Of a DNA stretch of 39,071 nt, positions 18,267 through 28,600 are shown in pieces. Source of the DNA: Nemertoderma westbladi (taxonomy: Eukaryota; Xenacoelomorpha; Nemertodermatida; Nemertodermatidae); NCBI GenBank assembly GCA_032718475.1, contig JAUCBJ010007799.1:1-39071 (forward strand), given 5' to 3'. The notes beneath the pieces were generated by a model that made no database searches, was not told the origin of the DNA, and saw only the letters and a program-made list of their open reading frames with translations. The position numbers and the translations under genes were made by a program. Each line of letters begins with the position of its first letter. The stretch's first letter is position 1.

Positions 18267-19282
18267 TGTATTGTCCATCCTCTCTCCAATAAGCTTTTCG
18301 CGAACTAATATGCATTCCATTTATATTTACTGGTGATATCTACTTAGCAACGAAATCTTAGGCCCATAATATTACTGTGCGATTATATTTGCTCTGATTA
18401 GAGGTAGCCATAGCTTTGGTTCCGGCGCTTAACAAACTCGATAATTAATAGCCGAGCCAATAGCAGGGGTTTATACTTAGTTTAATGTTACACTTCATAC
18501 AACAGGTTGACCTCTGTACAGAGTAGCTCCCATAAGTATAGTACACTCTATTCCTCAGGTGTCATTAATTCACGTTGTCAGTATGTAGGTAGATAGCTTG
18601 TCGGTTTGTGCTGTCATCTATTTAGCAGTGCAGTACGGTACTTTGGCCATCTAAGGCCTACAGTCATAGCGGTCACTTAATTTGGTTACCGCACATCCTC
18701 ATGCACGCGCTCATGCACGCGCTCACGCACGCACGAATCATATTCAAATGCAGTTCTGTTGTTCAATGGTGCTATTATCTCATTGTCAGCGTGAGCAGTT
18801 TGGAGAATCTAATTAATTACAAACTTTGGAAGCCGTGTCTATCTGGTCTGTTGTGCTGGGTTTTCATTGTGCTGTGCAGATTATTAAATGCCGGTAAGTC
18901 ACCTTTCTGTTATTTCAATATTGTTACGTTTGTAAATCAGTAAATGTAAATGTGGGACATTAGTTTCTAGGCTTATTCTGCTTATAAGATATTATAGATA
19001 CATTTTTATACAATGAACCACTCTGCAATTTTCACATCCTTATCCCCATAGCTAGATCCCTAACAGCCTGCTGTAAGAGTTTAAACCAAACACATCCCCA
19101 GCCTCACAATTCGTGCGCGTGAACCAGTGACCCTGCGTTGACTTTAGGCTGCTGCACTGCACATCGGGCAGTCGGGCTGGAGATCCAAGCCAACCAGTGG
19201 GCCGCTTCTCGCCTGGGGAGATATATTCGCCAGGTCCTCACAGTTTTACCCATATGACCCATAGCGGTCACTAACCCTGACA
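18267..19282 (+). repeat. 3' LTR of BEL/Pao element
   Basis: 1016 bp copy of 5948-6977. By eye the differences are a C/T near 18701, a G/A near 19016, an A/T near 19207, a C/T near 19278 and a 14-bp gap near 19216. The bases immediately before it (TTTTTTAGGGTGCAC) are a weak polypurine tract at best. Confidence 0.95.
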
Positions 19283-19287
19283 GTGGC
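19283..19287. repeat. Target site duplication GTGGC, right copy
   Basis: Five bases following the CA end of the 3' LTR, identical to 5943-5947. Confidence 0.9.
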
Positions 19288-19290
19288 GGA

Positions 19291-19306
19291 CATTGGCCGT
19301 CCAATG
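19291..19306. repeat. Hairpin CATTGG-CCGT-CCAATG, possible end of a further rolling-circle-like element
   Basis: A perfect 6-bp stem with a 4-base loop followed by CT, the same plan as the 3' hairpins of the array just downstream (6-bp stem, 4-base loop, then CT) but with different stem bases. It was part of the target into which the BEL element inserted. I found no matching 5' end, so this is tentative. Confidence 0.35.
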
Positions 19307-19320
19307 CTGCAATAAATTTT

Positions 19321-20815
19321 ACTAGTGACGGGCCTAGCGGCCCGATAAGGAACCGACTTTTTATTTCAAATAAAAGAGACAACGAGAATTATTATAGAAC
19401 TAATAATTATGTAAAAATACAATCATATTTCATACAATAATTATTAATAAATTCGATCTATTATTAGTTACTCAATTCTAGAACAAAATCGACCTGCAAC
19501 TAGTGAAGACCTCGTTTTGGAATTTCGAAACCACGCTGGTGCGATGCGCGATATCGTGTTTAGTTAATAAATTGAAAACTCCATCAATTCATGTGCAACC
19601 AGTAATAAGAAATCGCGATAAATGTAATTAAATAAAAATTATTCTAGAAAAATTTTCCTCAAAAAATATGAAGTCTTGGCGTTGGTGACGCGAAACTAGG
19701 CTAGTGAGATTCAGGATATTGCGTTTAATATAAAAATCGAAAACGCTATCGAATTCCGTAAAGCCGTTAATAAAATACTGCAACTTTTTTGAAATTTGTA
19801 AAATTCTCGAACTGGAAAAAATTAATTTTTGAACGGCGCTGTTTGTGGTTTGGAAACATGGATAGGCTGAAAGAGGACATCAAATTAAGTTGAAAAATGA
19901 AAACCCCATCGAATTTGGACAAAGCGTTCCGGAGTTATAGCGGATCGAAAAAAATTGACCCCCCCCCAGTCGCCAAAAATTTACAGTAATTTAAAATTTT
20001 GCAAAAAAAATTTTTTGCGTTATTTTTGATGGCGAATCGATTGGCAGTACTGGCTACGAAAAATTTTTTTTTGAAATTTTTGGTCAGAAAAAAAAACATG
20101 GAAAAAGTATATTTTTAAAAAGATTTGATGTCTTTGCCTATGGTCAGAGAATGATCCAACTCTGTAACATGGCAATCGCTCAAATCCATTCAGCTGAATG
20201 GCACAGTAGAGTAAACTAAAGTAAATTCCCTATACAATGTTCTGAAGGGGTGACTGACAGAGAGTAATCCAACAATAAAACATTTTGCAATAATGTTGGC
20301 ATTAATGTAGCCAACTCACTGTGTACGTAACAGTCATTCAGCTTACATTAGCAGAGTGAGATATTCCCATAGATTGCATTGGGAAGAGTAATTCAGCTGA
20401 GGCGATATTAGATTTCAAACTAAACCAACCAGTTAATAATGTTTGCTTTGACAGAGAGTGGTGGCCTATACAAACAGTATGGGTGTACTGAGTATAATAA
20501 TCTTGGCAACCTCATCGATTTATTACTAAGCCTTCTGTAGAAATGCATTACATAAGCCATTTTTCATCACGACACCAGCTGTTATTGGTGATATTTTACC
20601 ATTGCGCCAATGGCGTTTTTTCGTTTATGTCTATTTTTCGAGCCCACGGCTCATGGACGAAATAGCGGAACATACCAGGGACCTTAGAATCGCGGTATCT
20701 AGCCGCTGTGAAAATTTCATCAAAATCGTTAGAGTAGTTTTGACTGTAGATCAGCCAGCCAGTCAATCAATCAATCAGCCAACAATTCTTACAGTAATGA
20801 ACCTCTCGGTTCCTA
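19321..20815 (+). mobile_element. Rolling-circle-like (Helentron/HINE-like) non-autonomous element A
   Basis: First of four head-to-tail units. The 5' end is ACTAGTGA, then hairpin CGGGCC-TAGC-GGCCCG (19329-19344), then AGGAACCG (19348-19355). The 3' end has a conserved module of about 200 bp (from GGCGTTTTTTCG near 20610), a CAGC/CAAT microsatellite, CAATTCTTACAGTAAT, then hairpin GAACC-TCTC-GGTTC (20799-20812) and CTAA. AGGAACCG pairs with CGGTTCCT (20807-20814). A 5' hairpin, a 3' hairpin, a microsatellite before the 3' end and insertion after T match descriptions of Helentron-derived elements (DINE-1, HINE, mollusc pearl). It encodes no protein. Ends are uncertain by one or two bases. Confidence 0.7.
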
Positions 20816-22307
20816 ACTAGTGACGGGCCTAGCGGCCCGATAAGGAACCGACTTTTTATTTTAAATGAAAGAGACAACGAGAATTAGTATAGAACTAATA
20901 ATTATGTAAAAATACAATCATATTTCATAAAATAATTATTAATAAATTCGATCTATTAATAGTTGCTCAATTCTAGAACAAAATCGACCTGCAACTAGTG
21001 AAGACCTCGTTTTGGAATTTCGAAACCACACTGGTGCGATGCGCGATATCGTGTTTAGTTAATAAATTGAAAACTCCATCAATTCATGTGCAACCAGTAA
21101 TAAGAAATCGCTATAAATGTAATTAATTAAATACAAATTATTCTAGAAAAATTTTCCTCAAAAAGTATGAAGTCTTGGCATTGGTGACGCGAAACTAGGC
21201 TAGTGAGATTCAGGATATTGCGTTTAATATAAAAATCGAAACCGCTATCGAATTCCGTAAAGGCGTTAATAAAATACTGCAACTTTTTTGAAATTTGTAA
21301 AATTCTAGAACTAGAAAAATATATTCTTTGAACGGCGCTGTTTGGGGTTTCGAAACATGGATAGGCTGAAAGAGGACATCGAATTAAGTTGAAAAATGAA
21401 AACCCCATCGAATTTGGACAAAGAGTTCCGGAGTTATAGCGGATCGAAAAAAATTTACCCCCCCCAGTCGCCAAAAATTTACAGTAATTTAAAATTTTGC
21501 AAAAAAAATTTTTTGCGTTATTTTTGATGGCGAATCGATTGGCAGTACTGGCTACGAAAAATTTTTTTTTGAAATTTTTGGTCAGAAAAAAAAACATGGA
21601 AAAAGTATATTTTTAAAAATATTTGATGTCTTTGCCTATGGTCAGGGAATGATCCAACTCTGTACTTGGCAATCGCTCAAATCCATTCAGCTGAATGGCA
21701 CAGTAGAGTAAACTAAAGTAAATTCCCTATACAATGTTCTGAAGGGGAGACTGACAGAGAGTAATCCAACAATAAAACATGTTGCAATAATGTTGGCATT
21801 AATGTAGCCAACTCACTGTGTACTTAAGTCATTCACCTTACATTAGCAGAGGGAGATATTCCCATAGAGTGCGCATTGGGAAGAGTAATTCAGCTGAGGC
21901 TATAATAGATTTCAAACTAAACCAACCAGTTACTATTTGCTTTGACAGAGTGTACTGGGGCCTAAACAAACAGTATGGGTGTACTAAGTATAATAATCTT
22001 GGCAACCTCATCGATTTATTACTAAGCCTTGTGTAGAAATGCATTACATAAACCATTTTTCATCAGGACACCAGCTGTCATTGGTGTTATTTTACCATTG
22101 CGCCTATGGCGTTTTTTCGTTTATGTTTATTTTTCGAACCCACGGCTCATGGACGAAATAGCGGAACATACCAGGGACCTTAGAATCGCGGTATCAAGCC
22201 GCTGTGAAAATTTCATCAAAATCGTTAGAGTAGTTTTGGCTATAGATTAACCAGCCAGTCAATCAATCAGCAAACAATTCTTACAGTAATGAACCTCTCG
22301 GTTCCTA
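20816..22307 (+). mobile_element. Rolling-circle-like element B, near copy of A
   Basis: Closely similar to A along its length, with the same 5' hairpin (20824-20839) and AGGAACCG (20843-20850) pairing with CGGTTCCT (22299-22306). The same 3' module and hairpin are present (22291-22304). It starts on the base where A ends, without host sequence between. The small C-rich and A-rich internal runs differ in length from A. Confidence 0.7.
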
Positions 22308-23546
22308 ACTAGAGACGGCGTCAAGACGCCGTTAAGCAAGTCGGAAGTCGTCAATCAAAGGTAAGTTCCCTCAACAATGTATATCTATGTTCAGAAGGGA
22401 AGTGTTATTTACCTATGGTCAGAGAGAGATCCCACTCTGTAATTTGGCAATTGCTCAAATCCATACAGCTGAATGACTCAGTAGAGTAAACAAAAGTAAA
22501 TTCCCTCAGCCTCAACAGCGTTTGCCTATGGTGTGAAGGGAATCTGACAGAGCATAATCTTAGCCACTAAATGTCATTCACCTAACAAAACATTTTGAAT
22601 GCCACAGTGATTAACCAAATACAGATAATAAGCAGTTATTTTTATATTTCAAACTATAATGTTAGTGTTAGCCTTACAGTGTATCAGTATGAAGCTGAGT
22701 AAACATTCGCCTTATAAGCATACAACATCGAACATCCAAAGTATTAATGTTGGACGAAAGATTTAAAAATAAAATACAGTGCAGTAGTACTCTGTAACTA
22801 ACAGTCATTCAGCTTGCACTAAATGTCAATCACCTATAAAACATTTTGAATGCCACAGTGAATATTAACCCAATACAGATAATAAGAAGTGATTTTTATA
22901 TTTCAAACTATAATGTTAGTCTTAGCCTTACAGAGTATCAGTATAAGGCTGAGTAAACATTCCACCTTATAAGCATACAGCCTCCACAGTATTAATGTTG
23001 GCATTAATGTAGCCGATACACTGTATACCTAATAGTCATTCAGCAGGGGGAAGAGTTATTCAGCCGAGGCGGTAATAGATTGCAAACTAAACCAACCAGT
23101 TGGCAGCCTCATCGATTTATACTAAGCCTGTGTAGAACCACAAACTAAATCAACCAGTTAATATTTGCTTTGACAGAGAGTGAGGGCCTAAACAAACAGT
23201 ATGGGTGTACTGAGTACAATAATCTTGGCAACCTCATCGATTTATACTAAGCCTTGTGTAGAAATCCATTACATAAGCCATTTTTCAGCAGGACACCAGC
23301 TGTCATTGGTGTTATTTCACCATTGCGCCTATGGCGTTTTTTCGTTTATGTCTATTTTTCGAGCCCAGAGGCTATGGACGGAGTAGCCGATCATGCCAGG
23401 GACCTTAGAATCGCGGTATCTAGATGCTGTGAAAATTTCATCAAAATCGTTAGAGCAGTTTTGGCTGTAGATCAGCCAGTCAGTCAGCCAGTCAGCCAGT
23501 CAGTCAGCTAACAATTCTTACAGTAATCAAGTCTAACGACTTGCTA
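22308..23546 (+). mobile_element. Rolling-circle-like element C, with different terminal hairpins
   Basis: Shares the internal core (TATGGTCAGAGA..GATCC, CAGCTGAATG, GTAAATTCCCT) and the 3' module with A, B and D, but both hairpins are different. The 5' is ACGGCGTC-AA-GACGCCGT (22315-22332); the 3' is CAAGTC-TAAC-GACTTG (23528-23543). Its 5' AGCAAGTCG (22335-22343) pairs with its own 3' CGACTTGCT (23537-23545), 9 bp. It has internal direct repeats: about 130 bp at 22600-22730 and 22851-22984, and about 35 bp at 23101 and 23227. Confidence 0.7.
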
Positions 23547-23649
23547 ACTAGTGACGGGCCTAGCGGCCCGATAAGGAACCGACTTTTTATTTCAAATAAA
23601 AGAGACAACGAGCTCAGCTCGGTCTTGCACGATTGGGCACGATTAAGTT

Positions 23650-24027
23650 CGACTTGGCTTGATCGGCTCGGCTCGGCTCGGCTCGGCTCGGCTCGGCTCG
23701 GCTCGGCTCGGCTCGGCTCGGCTCGGCTCGGCTCGGCTCGGCTCGGCTCGGCTCGGCTCGGCTCGGCTCGGCTCGGCTCGGTTCGGCTCGGCTCGGCTCG
23801 GCTCGGCTCGGCTCGGCTCGGCTCGGCTCGGCTCGGCTCGGCTCGGCTCGGCTCGGCTCGGCTCGGCTCGGCTCGGCTCGGCTCGGCTCGGCTCGGCTCG
23901 GCTCGGCTCGGCTCGGCTCGGCTCGGCTCGGCTCGGCTCGGCTCGGCTCGGCTCGGCTCGGCTCGGCTCGGCTTGGCTTGGCTTGGCTCAGCTCGTCTCG
24001 GCTCGGCTCGGCTCGGCTCGGCTCGGT
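23650..24027 (+). repeat. GGCTC pentanucleotide satellite, about 75 copies
   Basis: An almost perfect 5-bp array with one T variant near 23781 and degenerate units at about 23970-24000. Because 5 and 3 are coprime, every frame without a stop stays open on both strands; the resulting SARLG or AEPSR repeat peptides are not genes. Confidence 0.95.
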
Positions 24028-24039
24028 CTGAGTCGACTC

Positions 24040-24400
24040 CCCGTGCTGCTCAAAGGGCGCAAATACATATATCAAAGGGTCAAAGCAAAACTCACGTGCT
24101 GCTCGAAGGGTCAAAGTCAAACAATGTGTCTATTATTTGATGTAATTCACGTGCTGCTCGAAGGGCGCAAATACATATATCGAAGGGTCAAAGCAAAACT
24201 CACGTGCTGCTCGAAGGGTCAAAGTCAAACAATGTGTCTATTATTTGATGTAATTCACGTGCTGCTCGAAGGGCGCAAATACATATATCGAAGGGTCAAA
24301 GCAAAACTCACGTGCTGCTCGAAGGGACAAAGTCAAACATTGTGTCTAATATTTGATTAACTCACGTGCTGCTCGAAGGGCGCAACTACATATATCGAAA
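24040..24400 (+). repeat. 108-bp tandem repeat, about 3.3 units, two CACGTG per unit
   Basis: GGGCGCAA recurs at 24055, 24163, 24271 and 24378. Each unit contains GTGCTGCTCGAAGGG twice, both usually preceded by CA, which makes the E-box palindrome CACGTG. It lies inside element D after the pentanucleotide array. Confidence 0.9.
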
Positions 24401-25157
24401 CAAGCCCCTGTCTTGTATTTTAATTATATCAGAAATCCTTGCCTTCAGTACAAAATATCTAAAAATTCATTTACCTGAAGTATGGGTAACATTATAAATT
24501 CGCTTTTCACACAGTAGTTAACTAAAGCAAATACCCTTCAGGTTGACTGAATGATTTTATTAATGTTTGCCATGAATAGTACTATATTTGGGTCCCACGA
24601 CCCACCCCTGAACAGCTTTGCTTACATCTGATAGAGAGTAATCCCAAATTAACTTCCCTCTACGAAAATTATTTTAATTAAATACATACAACATAGCAGT
24701 CAACTCTGCAATCAACAGTACACAATAACTAAAATGGCATTCAGTTTACCAGCTATTCGCATTAAGCTAATAGATATTCGATTTCATTCGATTCAGTGAG
24801 TGTGTGAGGGCTATTGGGAGAGCAATCAGCTTATGATGTAATACATTAGAATCCCACAGCTTTTGTTTGCTTACTGTCTGAGTTGTAGAGTGAGGATAAT
24901 ACTTGGCAGAGAAAGCATTTCCTTGTTAGGTGGCCATTCCTATAGAATAGCATTACTAGGCCATCTCTATCCATTTTTCATGAGTGCCAGCTGGTGTTTT
25001 TATCATTGCACCTATGGCGTTTTTTCGTTTATGTCTATTTTTCGAGCCCACGGCTCATGGACGAAATAGCGGAACATACAAGGGACCTTAGAATCGCCGT
25101 ATCTAGCCGCCGTGAAAATTTCATCAAAATCGTTAGAGTAGTTTTGGCTGTAGATCA

Positions 25158-25158
<1 letters not shown>

Positions 25159-25198
<40 letters not shown>
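25159..25198 (+). repeat. (AGCC)n microsatellite near the 3' end of element D
   Basis: About ten AGCC units. Matching positions in A, B and C hold shorter mixed CAGC/CAGT/CAAT runs, so the repeat is a fixed part of the 3' module that varies in length. Confidence 0.9.
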
Positions 25199-25200
<2 letters not shown>

Positions 25201-25239
25201 TCGAGCAATTCTTACAGTAATGAACCTCTCGGTTCCTAA

Positions 25240-25500
25240 TTATTATAGCCGCTGGGGGCGTTATCCCAGATGTTCAATCTATCAATCAATATATGTGAAT
25301 GCAGGAATGCAGCTCGCTTTGGCGTCCCATTATTCTTTTTTTACTCCCCTTTCTGTTCGTCATATTCGCATTACGCCCCTACAGTACCGGTAACTGCATA
25401 CTGTACTGTATATAGGGAAGGGCCCTAGATCAACTAATTCATAGGCCTAACGTACCATTGCGTTATTTTCGGCTCCTCTTAAGACATATTATTTAGTAGT
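25240..25500. other. Short spacer between element D and the LINE
   Basis: About 260 bases without a gene. Its last bases (ATTTAGTAGT) continue directly into the LINE target site. Confidence 0.6.
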
Positions 25501-25515
25501 ACAGAAACTATGTAT
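25501..25515. repeat. 15-bp target site duplication, left copy
   Basis: ACAGAAACTATGTAT, identical to 29501-29515. The next base differs on each side (A here, C there), so the duplication is 15 bp, apart from A residues shared with the tail. Confidence 0.92.
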
Positions 25516-25630
25516 AGTACATGATACCGGCCCTACGCCTAGCTGCCTTTGAAGTTGACCGACTGGGCTGCTTTCGCCACGCTTCGATAGGTTGCGCTCT
25601 TTGTGAGCCGCCACTGTCGCCTGAAGAGGA

Positions 25631-28600
25631 ATGCCGTGTTGCGGTTGCGGCTTCAACAGCACTTGCGTGCGGGGCTGCGCCTGCGTGAAGGGAAAGATAG
25701 ACTGCCTGGACTGCGTTCCAGGTACGCGAAGACAGTGCCGGAATGGTGGGGCCGGTTCGCAGATCAGCCAATCCCAACCCACCCCGACCAGCGATGGACC
25801 ACGTGATTTGGCTGCACCTACTTCGTTCTCCCAGCCGACTCCTGCCGAGAAGGGGAGGGCGGACGAGTCCTTCGATGAGACGTTGGTGGAATTGTCGGAC
25901 AGCGATGGTTCATTCCACTCGCTCAGTGACACCCTGGTGTCAGGTGCATCTCCCCGGGCCCCCATTGTGTCTGGTGTCGCCACTACTGTGTCTGGTGTTG
26001 CCCCCCTCGCCCCTACGGTGTCTGGTGTCGCCCACCTCGCCCCTATGGTGTCTGATGTCGCCCCCCTCGCCCCTACGGTGTCTGGTGTCGCCCCCCTCGC
26101 CCCTACGTTGTCTGGTTTTGCCCCCCTCGCCCCTACGGTGTCCGGTGTTGCCCCCCTCACCCCTATGGCGTCCGGTGTTGCCCCCCTCTCCCCTATGGTG
26201 TCCGGGGTCGCCCCTTCGGTGTCTGGGGTCGCCCCCCTCGCCCCAACGGTGTCTGTTTTAGCCCCCCCTGCCCCTAGGGTGTCCGGCGTTGCCCCCCTCG
26301 CCCCTATGGTGTCCGGCATTGCCCCCCTCGCCCCTACGGTGTCCGGCGTTGCCCCCCTCGCCCCTACGGTGTCCGGCGTTGCCCCCATCGCCCCTAGGGT
26401 GTCCGGCGTTGCCAAGAGTTCGCCTGTAGAAGCGGTTTGGTGCGACAGTAGATTTCCCACTCAACGGTTGGAGTCCGCAATAACCCAAGCGTACGATACC
26501 ATTGTACACTGGCGGGCTAATCTGTTCCTGGTCCCCCCTGGTGCTATAGGTAGAGACCTGGTCAGTGAGATGTCGAGGATCGTTGGGCTGGCAACTATGG
26601 AAAACCCGCTACAGAAGGTCGCCCTCCCTGCGCTGATGATACTGCCTGCCCTGCTTCTACAGAAACCCAGTCGCAAGTCCACCACGGCGACCAATAGAAG
26701 CGTGCTGGTGAGGAGGCTGGCGAGCTGGAAGAGGACCGAGTTTAAGGAGTTGCTCGTTGAAGCCCGGGCTATCCAAGCCCACCTCCCGAAACGGGTTCAA
26801 TCCGTGTCGCAGAACGTCGCGCAACAGAAGGCTTTCATCCGCCACATGCTGACCGGGAACATCTCGGCAGCTACCAGATGCCTCGGTCAGTTACACCGGG
26901 GTAAACCTTTGGGACTCAACGACACGTTCACGGATAAAGACGGTGTCACAAAGGTGGTTCGCGAGGTATTGCTGGAGAAGCACCCTCCCGCCAAACCCGC
27001 GGACAAGTCGATCATGCTGACCGAGTTCGAGGGCGCTCCCGAGCACCACGCCGTGGTGTTCGAACAGCTGACCGGGCAGCTGGTTCTCTCCAGCCTGCTC
27101 AGGATGAAGGGGAACGCCGCGGGTCCTTCCGGTGTCGATGTTCAGGGGTGGAAACACCTGCTGACAAAGTTCCGCTCGCAGTCTACGGAGTTGTGCGATC
27201 GGATCGCGAGTCTGGGTAAACTCATCTCGCAGACCACGGTTCCCTCCGGGACTCTGTCGGCGCTGTTATCTGCCCGACTCATCGCGCTAGATAAGAACCC
27301 CGGCGTCCGACCCATCGGGATCGGCGAGGTTCTCCGACGAGTGATCGGGAAGGCGGCGATCCGCTGCATTCGCGAAGATCTGGAGACGGTTGGCGGGCCG
27401 GTGCAGCTCTGTCTGGGGCAGAAGTCCGGCATCGAGTACGCTGTCCACAGTCTAAATGACGCGTTCGAGCGGGACGACTGCGACGGCGTTCTCCAGGTGG
27501 ATGCAACCAACGCGTTTAACGCGCTCAACCATGAGGGGGCGTTACACAACATCCGCGTAGTGTGCCCCAGGCTCCACAAGATCGTAGCTAACTGCTACAG
27601 CGAACCGGCGCGGCTGTTCGTGGGGGGGGAAACCTTGCTGTCGGAGGAAGGAACAACCCAAGGAGACCCCGTCGCGATGGCCATGTACGGCTGTGGGGCG
27701 CTCCCGTTCGTGTGCGAGTTGGAGCGTGGGTGTACCACGGATCAGAAATGGTACGCAGACGACGGGAACGCGGCTGGGAAGCTGACTGAGCTCCTGAAGT
27801 TCCTTGTGATCGCGCTGACCCGGGGGCCGCTCTATGGGTACTACCCCACCAAGTGTTGCCTCACCGTGAAACCGGACAAACTTGCGGAGGCAGAGAAGCT
27901 GTTCGCCGGCTACAACGTCTCCATCAACTGTGTCGGGAACAAACTCCTTGGTGGTGTCATCGGGACCGAGGAGTTCCGTCGGAGTTTCACCCAGGAGAAG
28001 GTTGAGGGGTTTGCAGCCGACGTCGAACGACTTAGCGATATAGCGGCGGTGGACCCGCACTGCGCCTATGCGGGGTTGGCGTTCGGCCTGGCGTGCCGCT
28101 GGCGCTACATTGCCCGGGTGGTTCCGGGTGCGACGGACCAATTCGGGGAGTTGGAGGAGGCGGTAAACCGGTTTCTCTGCCGCCTCACGGACCGCCCAGC
28201 CATTCCGGTGGATGAGCGGGAGTTGTTGTCGCTGCCGATTCGCGACGGCGGGCTTGGAATACCAGTTCCTCAGGATCTCTCGTCTCAGTACCGGCACTCC
28301 CGCCTCGTGTGTGAACCGTTCGTCGAGGCCACCGCGGAATCCATGTCGGGGGTCAGGGAGGAACAGATGAAGGTTGTGAAGTCAATCAAAATTGTGGCAG
28401 CGGCTGTAAACAAAATAAAGAAGGACCAAGTAATAGCCAAGCTGCCCCAACTCCAAGCCAACCTTTGTAACCTGGTAAGCGAGAAAGGAGCGTCCGCCTG
28501 GCTGAACTGCAAACCTCTGACTCTACATGAAACTCACCTCGATAAACAAGAGTTCCGCGACTCCTTGTGCCTCCGCTACGACTGGACGCCGCCGAATCTT

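Larger units (their letters stand above)
5948..19282 (+). mobile_element. Complete BEL/Pao LTR retrotransposon
   Basis: About 13.3 kb: 5' LTR, a 1.0-kb leader with tandem repeats, gag and pol in one frame separated by a single UGA, a 1.3-kb 3' non-coding region, and 3' LTR, flanked by GTGGC on both sides. The LTRs start TG and end CA. Domain order in pol (protease, RT with YVDD, RNase H, integrase, C-terminal GD(L/M)VL...CLLE domain) is the BEL/Pao order. By eye the LTRs differ by four substitutions and one 14-bp gap, so insertion is recent. Features that may disable this copy are the UGA at 11922 and the integrase D-to-V change. No canonical polypurine tract abuts the 3' LTR. Confidence 0.95.
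23547..25239 (+). mobile_element. Rolling-circle-like element D, with a satellite-filled middle
   Basis: The 5' 65 bases equal those of A and B (hairpin 23555-23570, AGGAACCG 23574-23581). The middle is replaced by a GGCTC array, 108-bp repeats and AT-rich sequence. The 3' module starts near 25015, then an (AGCC)n microsatellite, then hairpin GAACC-TCTC-GGTTC (25222-25235). CGGTTCCT (25230-25237) pairs with the 5' segment. It is followed by AA then TTATTATAG, which is host sequence. Tandem repeats in the middle are a known habit of HINE/pearl-type elements. Confidence 0.65.

Noticed and set aside
5948-19282. Two near-identical 1-kb blocks read as a segmental duplication
   Set aside because: They start TG, end CA, flank gag-pol and are bordered by the same five bases, so they are LTRs.
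21127-21597. Minus-strand 156-codon frame rich in F, K, N and I
   Set aside because: AT-rich non-coding DNA inside element B; the equivalent region of element A does not preserve it.
23541-24360. Open frames of 168-233 codons encoding SARLG or AEPSR repeats
   Set aside because: Trivial translation of a pentanucleotide satellite, open in several frames on both strands.
20602-25239. Repeated peptide-like reading (ENFIKIVRVVLAVDQ) in four places
   Set aside because: It is the conserved 3' non-coding module of the rolling-circle-like elements. It lacks a proper start and runs into the microsatellite.
19321-25239. Canonical Helitron assignment because CTAG follows the 3' hairpin
   Set aside because: The D end is followed by CTAA then T, and A is preceded by TTTT. 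There is a 5' hairpin and a microsatellite, which fits Helentron-type ends better; the exact border remains uncertain by one or two bases.
25489-26460. Minus-strand open frame of about 323 codons with repeated GARGATPDTV
   Set aside because: It is the antisense of the decapeptide minisatellite in the LINE ORF; no domain and no support as a gene.
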